Shown here one piece after another: positions 1 through 9,900 of a DNA stretch of 64,000 bases. The notes below the pieces were generated by a model that saw only the letters and a program-made list of their open reading frames with translations, was not told the DNA's origin and made no database searches. The DNA comes from Mycobacterium sp. 4858 (GTDB lineage Bacteria; Actinomycetota; Actinomycetes; Mycobacteriales; Mycobacteriaceae): positions 434,001 to 498,000 of the forward strand of contig NZ_LT968775.1 of the NCBI RefSeq assembly GCF_900240975.1, written 5' to 3'. Both the position numbers and the translations under genes were made by a program. Numbering within the stretch: position 1 is the stretch's first letter; the number at the start of each line of letters is the position of its first letter.

Positions 1-208
1 GCTGGCCTCGCAGCTGGGGATGCCCCCCTGGCGGGTACAGAAGGCCCAGAAGCAGGCGCGGTATTGGTCGCGCGAGAGTGTTGCGGCGGCGATGAAGGTG
101 GGGGCGACGCTCAACGCCAACGTCAAAGGAGCGGTGGCGGACGCCGACTACGCGTTGGAGTCGGCGGTCAGGACGGTGGCCGAGCTGGCCGCCCACCGGG
201 GCCGGTGA
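1..208 (+). CDS. holA: DNA polymerase III delta subunit, C-terminal end (partial)
   Basis: The window opens inside this gene; only about the last 68 codons are visible, in frame from base 2. The delta subunit opens the sliding clamp within the clamp-loader complex. The tail has the alpha-helical C-terminal pattern of mycobacterial HolA, including a stretch beginning [15 protein letters not shown] and ending in an alternating Ala/Asp/Val helix. It converges on rpsT with a gap of about 13 bp, the same neighbourhood as holA/rpsT in M. tuberculosis. The call rests on similarity remembered from the family plus synteny; the N-terminal AAA+ part lies outside the window. Confidence 0.85.
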   Translation, partial: LASQLGMPPWRVQKAQKQARYWSRESVAAAMKVGATLNANVKGAVADADYALESAVRTVAELAAHRGR

Positions 209-221
209 GCGCGGGCCGGGC

Positions 222-482
222 TCAGAGCTTGTTGAGCGCCCGGGCCAGGGCCGACTTCTTGTTGGCCGCCTGATTCTTGTGGATCACGCCCTTGCTGGCG
301 GCCTTGTCCAGCTTGCGGGTGGTCGCCGCAAGCAACTCGGTGGCCTTCTCTTTGTCGCCGGCGTGGGTGGCCTCGCGGAACGCACGCACAGCGGTGCGCA
401 GCGAAGACTTCACCGACTTGTTGCGCAGGCGAGCGCGCTCGTTGGTGCGGTTGCGCTTCTGCTGCGACTTGATGTTGGCCAC
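222..482 (-). CDS. rpsT: 30S ribosomal protein S20
   Basis: Encodes an 86-residue, Lys/Arg-rich protein starting [20 protein letters not shown] and ending in [12 protein letters not shown], the typical S20 length and composition. S20 binds 16S rRNA during assembly of the small subunit. The start is GTG at 482. A longer in-frame reading to 758 has an N-terminal part unlike S20, whereas AAGGAA lies a few bases upstream of the GTG. It converges on holA and diverges from the ATP-grasp gene, so the 483-628 spacer should carry both promoters. Confidence 0.97.
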   Translation of the reverse strand: MANIKSQQKRNRTNERARLRNKSVKSSLRTAVRAFREATHAGDKEKATELLAATTRKLDKAASKGVIHKNQAANKKSALARALNKL

Positions 483-628
483 GCTTGTAAGTTCCTTCTT
501 CGATTCGACGTTTGTATGGGTGCCGGATATCACCACAGCGACTGCCCAGGTTATCAGTCGGTTACGTTTTCTCCCAAAACGGGAACCCGTGGCCTGCCCT
601 AACGTCAATTTGAGGCAGCATCTGAAAA

Positions 629-2302
629 GTGAGTCTTCCGAGCCAGCTTGAGGAAAACAGGCGGGGGTTGCGTGCTGCGCGCCACGAGCGCATCTTCGGC
701 GGGTACAACACGTCGTCGGACATCTATTCGATGGCCTTCGACGAGATGTTCGACGCACAGGGCGCCGTCCGGGGCCCCTACAAGGGCATCTACGCCGAGC
801 TCGCGCCGTCGGACGCCTCGGAGCTCAAGGCGCGCGCGGAGGCCCTGGGCCGCGCATTCCTCGACCAGGGCATCACGTTCTCGCTGTCGGGCCAGGAGCG
901 GCCGTTTCCGCTCGACCTGGTCCCGCGGGTGATCTCGGCCGCCGAGTGGAGCCGGTTGGAGCGTGGCATCATCCAGCGCGTCAAGGCGCTCGAGATGTAT
1001 CTCGACGACATCTACGGCGATCAGGAGATTCTGAACGACGACATCATTCCCCGCCGGCTGATCACCTCCTGCGAGCATTTCCACCGCCAGGCGATGGGCA
1101 TCGTCCCGCCCAACGGCGTCCGCATCCACGTCGCCGGCATCGACCTGATCCGCGACGAGAAGGGGAATTTCCGTGTCCTCGAGGACAACCTGCGCTCGCC
1201 GTCGGGCGTCTCGTATGTCATGGAGAATCGGCGGACCATGGCGCGGGTCTTCCCGAACCTGTTCGCCACGCACCGGGTGCGCGCGGTCGACGACTACGCC
1301 TCGCACCTGCTGCGGGCCCTGCGCAACTCCGCGGCCACCAACGAGGCCGACCCGACGGTGGTGGTGCTGACCCCCGGGGTGTACAACTCGGCCTACTTCG
1401 AGCACTCGCTGCTGGCCCGGCAGATGGGCGTCGAGCTGGTCGAAGGTCGCGACCTGTTCTGCCGGGACAACCAGGTCTACATGCGCACCACCGACGGCGA
1501 GGTGCAGGTCGACGTCATCTACCGGCGCATCGATGACGCCTTCTTGGATCCGCTGCAGTTCCGCGCCGAATCGGTGCTGGGGGTGGCCGGCCTGGTCAAC
1601 GCCGCGCGCGCCGGCAACGTGGTCGTCTCCAGCGCGATCGGCAACGGTGTGGGTGACGACAAGCTCGTCTACACCTACGTGCCCACCATGATCGAGTACT
1701 ACCTGGGGGAGAAGCCGCTGCTGGCCAACGTCGAGACGTATCGGTGCTGGCTCGACGACGAACGCGAAGAGGTGCTGGACCGGATCGACGAGTTGGTGCT
1801 CAAGCCGGTCGAGGGGTCCGGCGGCTACGGCATCGTGTTCGGACCGGAAGCATCCGACAAAGAGCTGGCCGCCGTGGCCAAGAAGATCCGCGACGACCCG
1901 CGCAGCTGGATCGCCCAGCCGATGATGGAGCTCTCGACAGTGCCGACGCAGATCGGGAACACCCTGGCGCCCCGGTACGTCGACCTGCGGCCCTTCGCGG
2001 TGAACGACGGCGACGACGTGTGGGTGCTGCCCGGCGGGCTGACCCGGGTGGCTCTGGTCGAGGGCTCCCGGGTGGTCAACTCCAGCCAGGGCGGTGGCTC
2101 GAAGGACACCTGGGTGCTGGCATCGCGGGGCTCGGACAGCGACCGGGAGCTCGGCGCGGCCGAAGTGGTGCGCTCGCTGCCGGAGTCCATTCCCGACCCG
2201 GCGCTCGACGGCGGGCAGCGGATGTCGCAAACACAGTCGCAACTCACGGAGTTGCCCCAGGAACAACAGCTCCAGCAGCAACAGCGGCGGGGGAGGCGCT
2301 GA
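629..2302 (+). CDS. Circularly permuted ATP-grasp protein
   Basis: A 557-residue protein matching Rv2411c of M. tuberculosis, the circularly permuted ATP-grasp family (CP_ATPgrasp). Visible family features are the [20 protein letters not shown]-terminus, [12 protein letters not shown] near residue 400 (glycine-rich nucleotide loop) and [19 protein letters not shown] before the C-terminus. ATP-grasp enzymes ligate carboxylates to amines through acyl-phosphates. This subgroup is proposed in the literature to act with alpha-E and transglutaminase-like partners in peptide ligation; the substrate is unknown. GTG start at 629. Its TGA shares one base with the next ATG, so the three genes are probably translationally coupled. 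The Gln-rich tail (residues 540-552) is low complexity. Confidence 0.9.
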   Translation: MSLPSQLEENRRGLRAARHERIFGGYNTSSDIYSMAFDEMFDAQGAVRGPYKGIYAELAPSDASELKARAEALGRAFLDQGITFSLSGQERPFPLDLVPRVISAAEWSRLERGIIQRVKALEMYLDDIYGDQEILNDDIIPRRLITSCEHFHRQAMGIVPPNGVRIHVAGIDLIRDEKGNFRVLEDNLRSPSGVSYVMENRRTMARVFPNLFATHRVRAVDDYASHLLRALRNSAATNEADPTVVVLTPGVYNSAYFEHSLLARQMGVELVEGRDLFCRDNQVYMRTTDGEVQVDVIYRRIDDAFLDPLQFRAESVLGVAGLVNAARAGNVVVSSAIGNGVGDDKLVYTYVPTMIEYYLGEKPLLANVETYRCWLDDEREEVLDRIDELVLKPVEGSGGYGIVFGPEASDKELAAVAKKIRDDPRSWIAQPMMELSTVPTQIGNTLAPRYVDLRPFAVNDGDDVWVLPGGLTRVALVEGSRVVNSSQGGGSKDTWVLASRGSDSDRELGAAEVVRSLPESIPDPALDGGQRMSQTQSQLTELPQEQQLQQQQRRGRR

Positions 2303-3279
2303 TGCTGGCCCGCAATGCCGAGGCGCTGTTCTGGATCGGGCGCTACGTCGAGCGCGCCGACGACACGGCGCGCATTCTCGACGTGGTCCTGCACCAGCTG
2401 CTAGAGGATTCCAGCGTCGACCCCGACCAGGCGTCCCGCCTGCTGCTGCGGGTGCTCGGCATCGATCCCCCCACCCACGACCTCGACGTGTGGTCGTTGA
2501 CCGACCTGGTGGCCTTCAGCACCAACGCATCCGGGGGTTCGTCGATCGTCGACGCCATCACGGCGGCGCGCGAAAACGCCAAGTCCGCCCGGGAGGTGAC
2601 GTCCAGCGAGATCTGGGAGTGCCTGAACACCACCTACCATGCCCTGCCCGAACGCGAGCGCGCCGCCAAACGCCTTGGGCCACATGAATTCCTGGCGTAC
2701 ATCGAGGGCCGGGCAGCGATGTTCGCCGGGCTGGCCGACTCGACGCTGTCGCGCGACGACGGCTATCGCTTCATGGTGCTGGGCCGCGCGATCGAGCGGG
2801 TCGACATGACGGTGCGGCTGCTGCTGTCCCGGGTGGGCGACAGCGCGTCGTCGCCGGCATGGGTGACGCTGTTGCGCTCCGCGGGCGCGCACGACACCTA
2901 CCTGCGCACCTACCGCGGCGTGCTGGACGCCGGCCGGGTCGTCGAATTCATGATGCTCGACCGGCTTTTCCCGCGGTCGGTGTTCTATTCGCTGCGGCTG
3001 GCCGAACACAACCTCGACGAGCTGCTGCACAATCGGCAGAGCCGGATCGGGGCGACGGGGGAGGCGCAGCGGCTGCTTGGCCAGGCCCGCAGCGAACTGG
3101 AATTCGTGCAGCCCGGTGTGCTGCTGGAGTCCTTGGAATTCCGCCTGGCCGGGCTGCAGCGAACCTGTCACGAGGTAGGAGAAGCATTGTCGGTCCAGTA
3201 CTTTCACGTTACCCCCTGGGTGGCGTGGTCCGACGCCGGCGATCGGACCCGGCTGGTCGGCCGGCCGGGGGACAACTGA
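2302..3279 (+). CDS. Alpha-E domain protein
   Basis: A 325-residue all-helical protein equivalent to Rv2410c (alpha-E superfamily). It begins [20 protein letters not shown], a pattern repeated later as VLGRAIERVDMTVRLL, the internal helical repeat of the family. Function is not established. Alpha-E proteins almost always sit between a circularly permuted ATP-grasp protein and a transglutaminase-like protein, as here, and are thought to be part of that ligase/peptidase system. ATG start shares one base with the upstream stop; its own TGA shares one base with the next ATG. Confidence 0.9.
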   Translation: MLARNAEALFWIGRYVERADDTARILDVVLHQLLEDSSVDPDQASRLLLRVLGIDPPTHDLDVWSLTDLVAFSTNASGGSSIVDAITAARENAKSAREVTSSEIWECLNTTYHALPERERAAKRLGPHEFLAYIEGRAAMFAGLADSTLSRDDGYRFMVLGRAIERVDMTVRLLLSRVGDSASSPAWVTLLRSAGAHDTYLRTYRGVLDAGRVVEFMMLDRLFPRSVFYSLRLAEHNLDELLHNRQSRIGATGEAQRLLGQARSELEFVQPGVLLESLEFRLAGLQRTCHEVGEALSVQYFHVTPWVAWSDAGDRTRLVGRPGDN

Positions 3280-4118
3280 TGTGGCGGCTGCGGGTGGTGC
3301 ACACCACCGGTTACGCATACCAGTCGGCGGTCACCGCCTCCTACAACGAAGCGCGGCTGACCCCGCGGTCGAACTCCAGGCAGAACGTCATCCTCAATCG
3401 CGTCGAAACCATCCCCGCGACGCGGTCCTATCGCTACGTCGACTATTGGGGCACGGCCGTAACGGCTTTCGATCTGCACGCGCCGCACTCCGACCTCACG
3501 GTGACGTCCTCCTCGGTGGTCGAAACGGAGGGGCCCGAACCGCCGGTGACCGACGTCGACTGGAGCGAACTGCGGTCGGAGGCGGTGATCGATCGGTTCG
3601 ACGAATTGCTACGTCCCACCGCGCATACCCCGGCGAGCAAGAAGGTCGGGTCGGTGGCGAAAAAGATCGTCAAATCCCACCGGCCCGTAGAGGCCGTCGC
3701 CGCCGCGGCCCATTGGGTGCGCGGCGAGCTGGAATATCTTCCGGGAACCACCAGCGTGCACTCGTCGGGACTGGACGCGTTGAACGAGGGCAGGGGCGTC
3801 TGCCAGGACTTCGTCCACCTGTCGCTGATGTTGTTGCGGGCCATGGGGATTCCCGCGCACTATGTGTCGGGTTACCTGCATCCCAAGCGCAACGCCGTCA
3901 TCGGCGACACCGTCGACGGGCGCAGCCACGCCTGGATCCAGGCCTGGACGGGCGGCTGGTGGAGCTATGACCCGACCAACGAAACCGAGATCTCCGAGCA
4001 GTACGTCAGCGTAGGTGCCGGTCGCGACTACACCGACGTGCCTCCGCTCAAGGGCATCTACTCCGGTCAGGGGGCGACCGATCTCGACGTCGTCGTGGAG
4101 GTCACCCGGCTGGCGTAG
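3279..4118 (+). CDS. Transglutaminase-like cysteine protease family protein
   Basis: A 279-residue protein equivalent to Rv2409c. The N-terminal beta domain (about residues 1-100, starting MWRLRVVHTTGYAYQS) is followed by a transglutaminase core containing GRGVCQDFVHLSLMLLRAMG (catalytic Cys), DGRSHAWIQAWTGGWWSYDP (catalytic His, then Asp). The Cys-His-Asp triad is therefore intact. Third gene of the ATP-grasp/alpha-E/transglutaminase operon; the family partnership suggests that a peptide or amide bond is made by one partner and cleaved or transferred by this one. The substrate is unknown. ATG at 3279 overlaps the preceding stop by one base. Confidence 0.9.
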   Translation: MWRLRVVHTTGYAYQSAVTASYNEARLTPRSNSRQNVILNRVETIPATRSYRYVDYWGTAVTAFDLHAPHSDLTVTSSSVVETEGPEPPVTDVDWSELRSEAVIDRFDELLRPTAHTPASKKVGSVAKKIVKSHRPVEAVAAAAHWVRGELEYLPGTTSVHSSGLDALNEGRGVCQDFVHLSLMLLRAMGIPAHYVSGYLHPKRNAVIGDTVDGRSHAWIQAWTGGWWSYDPTNETEISEQYVSVGAGRDYTDVPPLKGIYSGQGATDLDVVVEVTRLA

Positions 4119-4146
4119 CCCGGCGCAGCGACCTCCCGAATGACCG

Positions 4147-4986
4147 TTAAGGCGCGTCGATTTCGACGCGGTGCAGGTCGTCGCCCAGCTCGATCCGCCC
4201 GCCGAACTCCGAGGCCGCCAACGCCCGCCACTGTTCTTCTTGGCCCGGCACCAGCGCCGGCACGTAGTGGGTCATGACCAGGGTGCCGACTCCCGCGCGC
4301 GCCGCCGTCGCCGCCGCTTCCTGGACCGACGAGTGGTAGTCGCAGATGTCCTGGAGCCGCTGTTGCGGGATGTTGCCGACGATGTCCTTGCGGATCACGG
4401 TGTGCACCAGCGCGCCGGCGCCCGCCGCCAGCTGGTCGAGGCCGGCGCAGGGCACCGTGTCCCCGGCCAGCACCACCGACGCGGCCCCGTAGTCGATTCG
4501 GAACCCGACGGTCGGCGCGACCGGCCGGTGATCGGTCGGGGCCACGCGGATCGACACCCCGTCGCGGTCCCACACCGTCCCCTCCGTGCATTCGTGGACC
4601 TCGACCGCCGGCGGGGCGTTCAGGTCGGCGTGATGGGCGATCCGGTACTCGATGTCGTGGCGGAACGCGTGCAGCGTCGCGTCCACCGTCTCCGCGGTCC
4701 CGGGCGGTCCGATGATCGGCAGCGGTGCGGGATCCGGTGCGAAGGTGCTGATCCACCGGGTGATGAGCAGATCGCCCAGATCCCCGATGTGGTCGCTGTG
4801 GAAATGGGTGATCAGCAGCGCCGACAATCCGGCCGCGCCCACACCCACCGCCGCCGCGCGCTGCAACACGCCACGCCCGCAGTCCACCAGGAAAACCTGG
4901 CCGCCGGCGCGCACCAGCGTCGACGGCCCGGCACGGTTCGGGTCGGGGATCGGGCTCCCGGTTCCCAGCAGCGTGATCTCGATCAT
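4147..4986 (-). CDS. Metallo-beta-lactamase fold hydrolase, RNase Z-like
   Basis: A 279-residue protein equivalent to Rv2407 and related to tRNase Z (ElaC). Visible features are [17 protein letters not shown] near the N-terminus, the zinc motif HFHSDH at residues 61-66, further His/Asp ligands in LAGDT, and MTHYVPAL near the C-terminus. Family members remove 3' trailers from tRNA precursors, but many MBL-fold relatives hydrolyse other phosphodiesters or esters, so the tRNase assignment is plausible rather than shown. It converges on the transglutaminase gene with 28 bp between stops and diverges from the CBS-domain gene. Confidence 0.85.
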   Translation of the reverse strand: MIEITLLGTGSPIPDPNRAGPSTLVRAGGQVFLVDCGRGVLQRAAAVGVGAAGLSALLITHFHSDHIGDLGDLLITRWISTFAPDPAPLPIIGPPGTAETVDATLHAFRHDIEYRIAHHADLNAPPAVEVHECTEGTVWDRDGVSIRVAPTDHRPVAPTVGFRIDYGAASVVLAGDTVPCAGLDQLAAGAGALVHTVIRKDIVGNIPQQRLQDICDYHSSVQEAAATAARAGVGTLVMTHYVPALVPGQEEQWRALAASEFGGRIELGDDLHRVEIDAP

Positions 4987-5183
4987 GGCCCCTATCTTGC
5001 AAGCCCGGGCGCTCGGCGGCAGCTCAATCGGGCGATCCGGGTCGACGCGGCCCCGGGGTGGTTTCGAACGACGACGTCAGGGTATGGACACGGATCGGCT
5101 ACCGGTTCTCGTCGCGGCTTTTGCGCCGCGCAAGTTAGCCGTAGCCTGATGTGAAGCGGATCACAACCGGCTTGGAGGCCTTG

Positions 5184-5612
5184 ATGCGGATTGCAGACGT
5201 CTTGCGGAACAAGGGCGCGGCGGTGGTGACCATCAACCCCGAGGCGACGGTCAAAGAGCTGCTCGCGGGCCTCGCCGAGCAGAACATCGGGGCCATGGTG
5301 GTGGTCGGCGACGAGGGCGTCGTCGGCATCGTCTCCGAGCGTGACGTGGTGCGCCAGCTGCACACCCATGGCGCCAGCGTGCTGTCGCGGCCGGTCTCCA
5401 AGATCATGACCGCCACCGTCGCCACGTGCACCAAAGCCGACACGGTCGACTCCCTGAGCGTGCTGATGACCAAGAACCGGGTGCGCCACGTGCCGGTGCT
5501 CGACGGCAAGAAGCTGATCGGCATCGTCAGCATCGGCGATGTGGTGAAGACCCGCATGGAAGAGCTCGAGGCCGAGCAGCAGCAGCTGCATTCCTACATC
5601 ACCCAGGGCTGA
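5184..5612 (+). CDS. Tandem CBS-domain protein
   Basis: A 142-residue protein equivalent to Rv2406c, made of two CBS motifs (about residues 8-60 and 70-125). Characteristic strings are NIGAMVVVGDEGVVGIVSER and RVRHVPVLDGKKLIGIVS. CBS pairs bind adenosyl ligands such as AMP, ATP or S-adenosylmethionine and usually sense energy state; no fused catalytic domain is present here. The ATG at 5184 is preferred because TTGGAGG precedes it by about seven bases and the family starts MRIADVL; an in-frame GTG at 5151 lacks such a site. Confidence 0.9.
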   Translation: MRIADVLRNKGAAVVTINPEATVKELLAGLAEQNIGAMVVVGDEGVVGIVSERDVVRQLHTHGASVLSRPVSKIMTATVATCTKADTVDSLSVLMTKNRVRHVPVLDGKKLIGIVSIGDVVKTRMEELEAEQQQLHSYITQG

Positions 5613-5622
5613 CCCGCCGGTT

Positions 5623-5684
5623 CGCCGAACGTGCACTCAGGGCGAAGATCCGGCCATTTTTTCGCCGTGGTTACACGTTCGGCG
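5623..5684. repeat. Long palindromic intergenic element (nested inverted repeats)
   Basis: Between convergent genes. An outer perfect 11-bp inverted repeat, CGCCGAACGTG at 5623-5633 and CACGTTCGGCG at 5674-5684, encloses an inner one, GGCGAA at 5641-5646 and TTCGCC at 5661-5666, with a TTTTTT run at 5657-5662. It could work as a bidirectional terminator for the two converging genes, and its composite shape also fits a dispersed REP-like palindrome. Copy number elsewhere in the genome cannot be seen from this window. Confidence 0.6.
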
Positions 5685-5694
5685 GGAGGGAGTC

Positions 5695-6294
5695 TTAGCT
5701 CCAGGCGTAGTCCTCCCGCAGCCGCTCGGCGATGACGTCGAAGATCTCCCGGTCCAGGATCGCGCCCTCGCGGCGAATGCTCTCTTCGGGCACGTCGAGC
5801 ACCCGGTCCAACCGGACCCAGCTCGGTCTGCCCTCGTAATCCCACGCGCCGGAACCGATCCCGATCCAGTCCCGGTCCTCGGCGTGGCGCTCCTGGCTGG
5901 ACACCATCAACCCGAGCAAGACGCGGCGGTCGCGACCGACCACCAGCACGGGGCGGTCCTTGCCGCGCGTGGGGTCGTCCTCGTAAACCACCCACGTCCA
6001 GACGATCTCGCCCGGATCGGCCCGGCCGTCGAGGTCGGGCGCGTAGACCAGCTTGCGCGCGCGCTGCGCGGTGGGAAAGCTCGTGTTGGTCACCGGGCGG
6101 CCCGCCGCGATCGCGGGCTGTTGCGGCGCGGCGGCCGCGATGACGTTCGCGGTGATCTTGACGGCCTGTTGCAGTTCCCGCAGCACGGACTGCGAGTTCT
6201 GCACGTGCCGGGCCAGTCGCGGGGCCCGGTCGAACACCAGGTTTTCCGCGAACCGCTGGAACGTCTTCCACTGGGATTTGCGGGCAGACGCCAT
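5695..6294 (-). CDS. PemK/MazF-like conserved protein
   Basis: A 199-residue protein equivalent to Rv2405. The N-terminal helical part (about residues 1-75, starting MASARKSQWKTFQRFAENLV) precedes a beta-barrel segment with ADPGEIVWTWVVYEDDP and RPVLVVGRD, which resembles the start of the PemK/MazF fold. No antitoxin gene adjoins it, and the context is a conserved chromosomal block, so a classical toxin role is doubtful. The ATG at 6294 is chosen because the in-frame extension to 7500 is only the antisense of lepA. It is divergent from lepA. Confidence 0.75.
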   Translation of the reverse strand: MASARKSQWKTFQRFAENLVFDRAPRLARHVQNSQSVLRELQQAVKITANVIAAAAPQQPAIAAGRPVTNTSFPTAQRARKLVYAPDLDGRADPGEIVWTWVVYEDDPTRGKDRPVLVVGRDRRVLLGLMVSSQERHAEDRDWIGIGSGAWDYEGRPSWVRLDRVLDVPEESIRREGAILDREIFDVIAERLREDYAWS

Positions 6295-6387
6295 ATTCGC
6301 AGCATAGACGCGCCGCGCCCGGGCGCGATTGTGTCCGAGTAGGTCTCGGCGGCCGGCCCTGGATACCCTGGACATACCCATGAGCCG

Positions 6388-8271
6388 GTGTTCAAGCGGC
6401 CGCAAGCATGTGCAGACCAGGAGATTCCCATCAGCAGTTTCGCCGACAAGACCTTCACCGCGCCGGCGCAGATTCGGAACTTCTGCATCATCGCCCACAT
6501 CGATCACGGCAAGTCCACGCTGGCGGACCGGATGCTTCAGCTCACCGGCGTCGTCGATGAGCGGTCGATGCGCGCGCAATACCTGGACCGGATGGACATC
6601 GAGCGGGAGCGCGGGATCACCATCAAGGCGCAGAACGTGCGGCTGCCGTGGCGCGTCGATCAAACCGATTACGTCCTGCACCTGATCGACACCCCGGGCC
6701 ACGTCGACTTCACCTACGAGGTGTCTCGCGCGCTGGAGGCGTGTGAGGGCGCGGTGCTGCTGGTCGACGCCGCCCAGGGCATCGAGGCGCAGACGCTGGC
6801 CAACCTCTACCTGGCGCTGGACCGCGACCTGCACATCATCCCGGTGCTCAACAAGATCGACCTGCCCGCGGCCGACCCCGAGCGCTACGCCGCCGAACTC
6901 GCCCACATCGTCGGCTGCGAACCCGGCGACGTGCTGCGGGTGTCCGGCAAAACCGGGGAGGGCGTCGCCGACCTGCTCGACCATGTGGTGCGCGAGGTGC
7001 CCCCGCCGCAGGGCGACGCCGACGCGCCCACCCGCGCGATGATCTTCGACTCCGTCTACGACATCTACCGCGGCGTGGTGACCTACGTCCGGGTGATGGA
7101 CGGCAAGATCGTCCCGCGTGAGCGGATCAAGATGATGTCCACCGGCGCCACCCACGAGTTGCTCGAGGTGGGCATCGTCTCGCCCGAACCGAAGCCCAGC
7201 GAGGGCTTGGGAGTGGGTGAGGTGGGTTACCTGATCACCGGCGTGAAGGACGTCCGCCAGTCCAAGGTCGGCGACACGGTGACGACGGCCCGGCACGGCG
7301 CCACCGAGGCGCTGACGGGTTATCGCGAACCCAAGCCGATGGTCTACTCGGGCCTGTATCCCGTGGACGGCTCCGACTACCCGGACCTGCGTGATGCGCT
7401 GGACAAGCTGCAGCTCAACGACGCGGCCCTGACCTACGAGCCAGAAACGTCGGTGGCGCTGGGCTTCGGGTTCCGGTGCGGCTTCCTGGGCCTGCTGCAC
7501 ATGGAGATCACCCGCGAACGCCTGGAACGCGAGTTCGATCTGGACCTGATCTCGACGTCACCCAACGTCGTCTACCGCGTCATCAAGGAAGACGAGACGG
7601 AGATCATCGTGACCAACCCGTCCGATTGGCCCGAGGGCAAGGTCCGCACGGTTTACGAGCCCGTCGTCAAGACCACCATCATCGCGCCCAGCGAGTTCAT
7701 CGGCACCATCATGGAGCTTTGCCAGTCGCGCCGCGGCGAGCTGGGTGGCATGGACTACCTCTCACCCGAGCGGGTCGAACTGCGCTACACCATGCCGCTT
7801 GGCGAGATCATCTTCGACTTCTTCGACTCGCTGAAGTCGCGAACCCGCGGCTACGCCAGCCTCGACTACGAGGAGGCCGGCGAGCAGGAGGCCCAACTGG
7901 TCAAGGTCGACATCCTGCTGCAGGGCGAGGCCGTCGACGCGTTCAGCGCGATCGTCCACAAGGACGGGGCATCGGCGTACGGCAACAAGATGACCACCAA
8001 GCTCAAAGAGCTGATTCCGCGCCAGCAGTTCGAGGTGCCGGTGCAGGCGGCCATCGGATCGAAAATCATTGCCCGCGAGAACATTCGGGCGATCCGCAAG
8101 GATGTGCTGTCCAAGTGCTACGGCGGGGACATCACCCGCAAGCGCAAACTGCTGGAGAAGCAGAAGGAGGGCAAGAAGCGGATGAAGACCATCGGGCGGG
8201 TCGACGTGCCGCAGGAGGCCTTCGTGGCGGCGCTGTCCACCGACGCCGCGGGTGAGAAGGGCAAGAAGTAG
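6388..8271 (+). CDS. lepA: Elongation factor 4 (ribosome back-translocase)
   Basis: About 627 residues. A translational GTPase with G1 AHIDHGKST at residues 36-44, G2 region RERGIT, G3 DTPGH and G4 NKID, then domain II, the EF-G-like domains III and V, and the LepA-specific C-terminal domain around [22 protein letters not shown]4 acts on stalled or mistranslocated ribosomes at the membrane or under ionic stress. The GTG at 6388 gives a shorter N-terminus than I remember for M. tuberculosis LepA (653 residues), so the exact start is uncertain. The stop is three bases from the next start, so the lipoprotein genes may be co-transcribed. Confidence 0.95.
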   Translation: MFKRPQACADQEIPISSFADKTFTAPAQIRNFCIIAHIDHGKSTLADRMLQLTGVVDERSMRAQYLDRMDIERERGITIKAQNVRLPWRVDQTDYVLHLIDTPGHVDFTYEVSRALEACEGAVLLVDAAQGIEAQTLANLYLALDRDLHIIPVLNKIDLPAADPERYAAELAHIVGCEPGDVLRVSGKTGEGVADLLDHVVREVPPPQGDADAPTRAMIFDSVYDIYRGVVTYVRVMDGKIVPRERIKMMSTGATHELLEVGIVSPEPKPSEGLGVGEVGYLITGVKDVRQSKVGDTVTTARHGATEALTGYREPKPMVYSGLYPVDGSDYPDLRDALDKLQLNDAALTYEPETSVALGFGFRCGFLGLLHMEITRERLEREFDLDLISTSPNVVYRVIKEDETEIIVTNPSDWPEGKVRTVYEPVVKTTIIAPSEFIGTIMELCQSRRGELGGMDYLSPERVELRYTMPLGEIIFDFFDSLKSRTRGYASLDYEEAGEQEAQLVKVDILLQGEAVDAFSAIVHKDGASAYGNKMTTKLKELIPRQQFEVPVQAAIGSKIIARENIRAIRKDVLSKCYGGDITRKRKLLEKQKEGKKRMKTIGRVDVPQEAFVAALSTDAAGEKGKK

Positions 8272-8273
8272 CC

Positions 8274-9002
8274 GTGATGCTCACGCGGGCCGCTGCTGTG
8301 GCTGGTATCGGCCTGCTGAGCACCGGATGCGTCACGACCGTCACCGGCACGGCCACGCGCGCCGGGCATCTCGGCGGAGCAGCGCTGCCGCTCGAGCAAA
8401 TCCTGCCGGACACCGAGGAGGTCAGCGCGGCCGTCGGCAACCAGCTGCCGCCACACGCCCCCCCGTTGGTTGGAGATATCGATATGCTGCCCAACGGGAT
8501 TCGCGACAGCGGCGGCGCCGCACCCATCGAATGTCTCGGGCTCGTCGCGCCGGCGATGCGCATCGTCTACGAACCCGGCCACGTCCGTGCCGTCGCGACG
8601 GAGGACTACTGGAACTACGACTCCGGCGTGGCGGTGTCCAGTGCTACGGCGGCGGCGATCAAGCTGGCGTCGCCGGCCGACGCGCAACGGCTCTTCGCGT
8701 CGTTCGTCACGCAATGGCAACGCTGTGAGGGCGTCACCGTCACGATGTACACCCACGACTCGAGCAACACCGAGTTGTATTCCAAGGCGACCGGTATCCG
8801 CGTCGACGGGCCGGTCCTGTCGGCGACCGTCAGCGCGTGGGACAACCATCACACTGGGCCGGCCCCGGACGAGCGGGCCGTGGGCGTGCGCGCCGATGTC
8901 GTCGCCGACGTCAAAGTCGCCGACGGCCCGCATGTGCAAGCCGGGAGCAGGGCCATCGACGTCGTCGAGGCGATGTTGCGAAAAGTCTCGAGCAACAACT
9001 GA
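8274..9002 (+). CDS. Lipoprotein with PknH-sensor-like domain (LppR-like), copy 1
   Basis: A 242-residue predicted lipoprotein: hydrophobic signal ending in the lipobox LSTGC (Cys at about residue 19), followed by an extracytoplasmic domain resembling the extracellular sensor of PknH-type kinases, with conserved Cys residues at IECLGLV and QRCEGV. M. tuberculosis has LppR (Rv2403c) at this position. Ligand and role are unknown. The start is GTG 8274 or ATG 8277, immediately after lepA. The stop shares one base with the next ATG, and two paralogues follow. Confidence 0.8.
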   Translation: MMLTRAAAVAGIGLLSTGCVTTVTGTATRAGHLGGAALPLEQILPDTEEVSAAVGNQLPPHAPPLVGDIDMLPNGIRDSGGAAPIECLGLVAPAMRIVYEPGHVRAVATEDYWNYDSGVAVSSATAAAIKLASPADAQRLFASFVTQWQRCEGVTVTMYTHDSSNTELYSKATGIRVDGPVLSATVSAWDNHHTGPAPDERAVGVRADVVADVKVADGPHVQAGSRAIDVVEAMLRKVSSNN

Positions 9003-9781
9003 TGAGAACCGGCCGCATCGTCCTCGCCTGCCTGGCCGTCGTAGCGCTGGCCACCGGCTGCACCGTCGCTGGCACCGCGCGCCCCGCGCCGGGTTTGAAG
9101 CCCCACCCGGTCACCGGGCAGGCCGTCAAGAAGGTGCTCCTCGACGACGGCGAGCTGTCGAAGCTGCTCGGTCAGTCCTTCGTGGCCAAGACCGAACTTC
9201 CGGGGCGCTTCGGCGGGCCCGAGGTGTTGCCGCCCGCGTTCGGGGCGGTCTCACCCCTCAACTGCATCGGCGTCACCTCCATGATGGTCAAGAACGCCTA
9301 CCAATCCGGCGACGTCAAGAACGCGGCGCGGGAGACGTGGTGGAACCTGCGCGGGCCGGCGAAGGTGATCAGCGTGGCCGAGGGCGTGGTCGCCCTGTCC
9401 AGCGCCGGTGGGGCCGCCGCGTTGTTCCAGCAGTTCACCCAGCAGTGGCGCGACTGCGACGGCACCACCGTGACCATCGGGCGTTCCAGCATCATCACCG
9501 ACCGCCCCGCAATCGTCTTCTCCGACAACATCTCCGACGTGCGCGTCACCGATTCGGTTGTGGGTGCGACCCTTTCGATCGATACCCAGTTGCCCGGCCT
9601 ACCGTCCAGCGGACCGCGCCCCGAAGCGCGCGCGCTCGGCATTCGGGGGAACTGCCTCGTCGAAGTCGACGTCGCGTTCTTCGGCGCGACGCAACCGAGG
9701 GACGAGGGAACCGGTGACGTACACCACAGCGCCATCGACATCGCGCACGCGCTGATGGACAAGGTCAGCGCGTTGAGCTGA
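9002..9781 (+). CDS. Lipoprotein with PknH-sensor-like domain, copy 2
   Basis: A 259-residue predicted lipoprotein with signal MRTGRIVLACLAVVALATGC (lipidated Cys at residue 20). The mature domain has the same layout as its neighbours: SPLNCIG, a second Cys in QQWRDCDG and a third in GIRGNCLVEVD, suggesting disulfides, then ending in SAIDIAHALMDKVSALS. It is more similar to the third copy than to the first in these segments. The ATG overlaps the preceding stop by one base, so copies 1 and 2 are coupled. Function is unknown; PknH-like sensor domains bind extracytoplasmic ligands. Confidence 0.8.
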   Translation: MRTGRIVLACLAVVALATGCTVAGTARPAPGLKPHPVTGQAVKKVLLDDGELSKLLGQSFVAKTELPGRFGGPEVLPPAFGAVSPLNCIGVTSMMVKNAYQSGDVKNAARETWWNLRGPAKVISVAEGVVALSSAGGAAALFQQFTQQWRDCDGTTVTIGRSSIITDRPAIVFSDNISDVRVTDSVVGATLSIDTQLPGLPSSGPRPEARALGIRGNCLVEVDVAFFGATQPRDEGTGDVHHSAIDIAHALMDKVSALS

Positions 9782-9900
9782 CGCGCAGCTGGCATCAGGC
9801 TGGGACTTTTCTGGGGTTGGGCTGTGTTGACGTGTACGTGCCGTCTTGGTGGTGTCGCGAAACCTAAACTCGGTGGGGGTGAGAGGTAGCCGAAAAGCGC

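Noticed and set aside
605..2281. Long minus-strand open frame (about 558 codons) opposite the ATP-grasp gene
   Set aside because: Antisense shadow produced by GC-rich codon bias; its translation is His/Arg/Gly/Val-rich without any domain, while the plus strand is a clear conserved protein.
5695..6294. A toxin-antitoxin operon based on the MazF-like fold
   Set aside because: No antitoxin-sized gene lies next to it and the locus is part of a conserved housekeeping block.
6295..7500. N-terminal extension of the PemK/MazF-like gene to 7500
   Set aside because: The extension is antisense to lepA; the protein start MASARK at 6294 fits the known length of this family.
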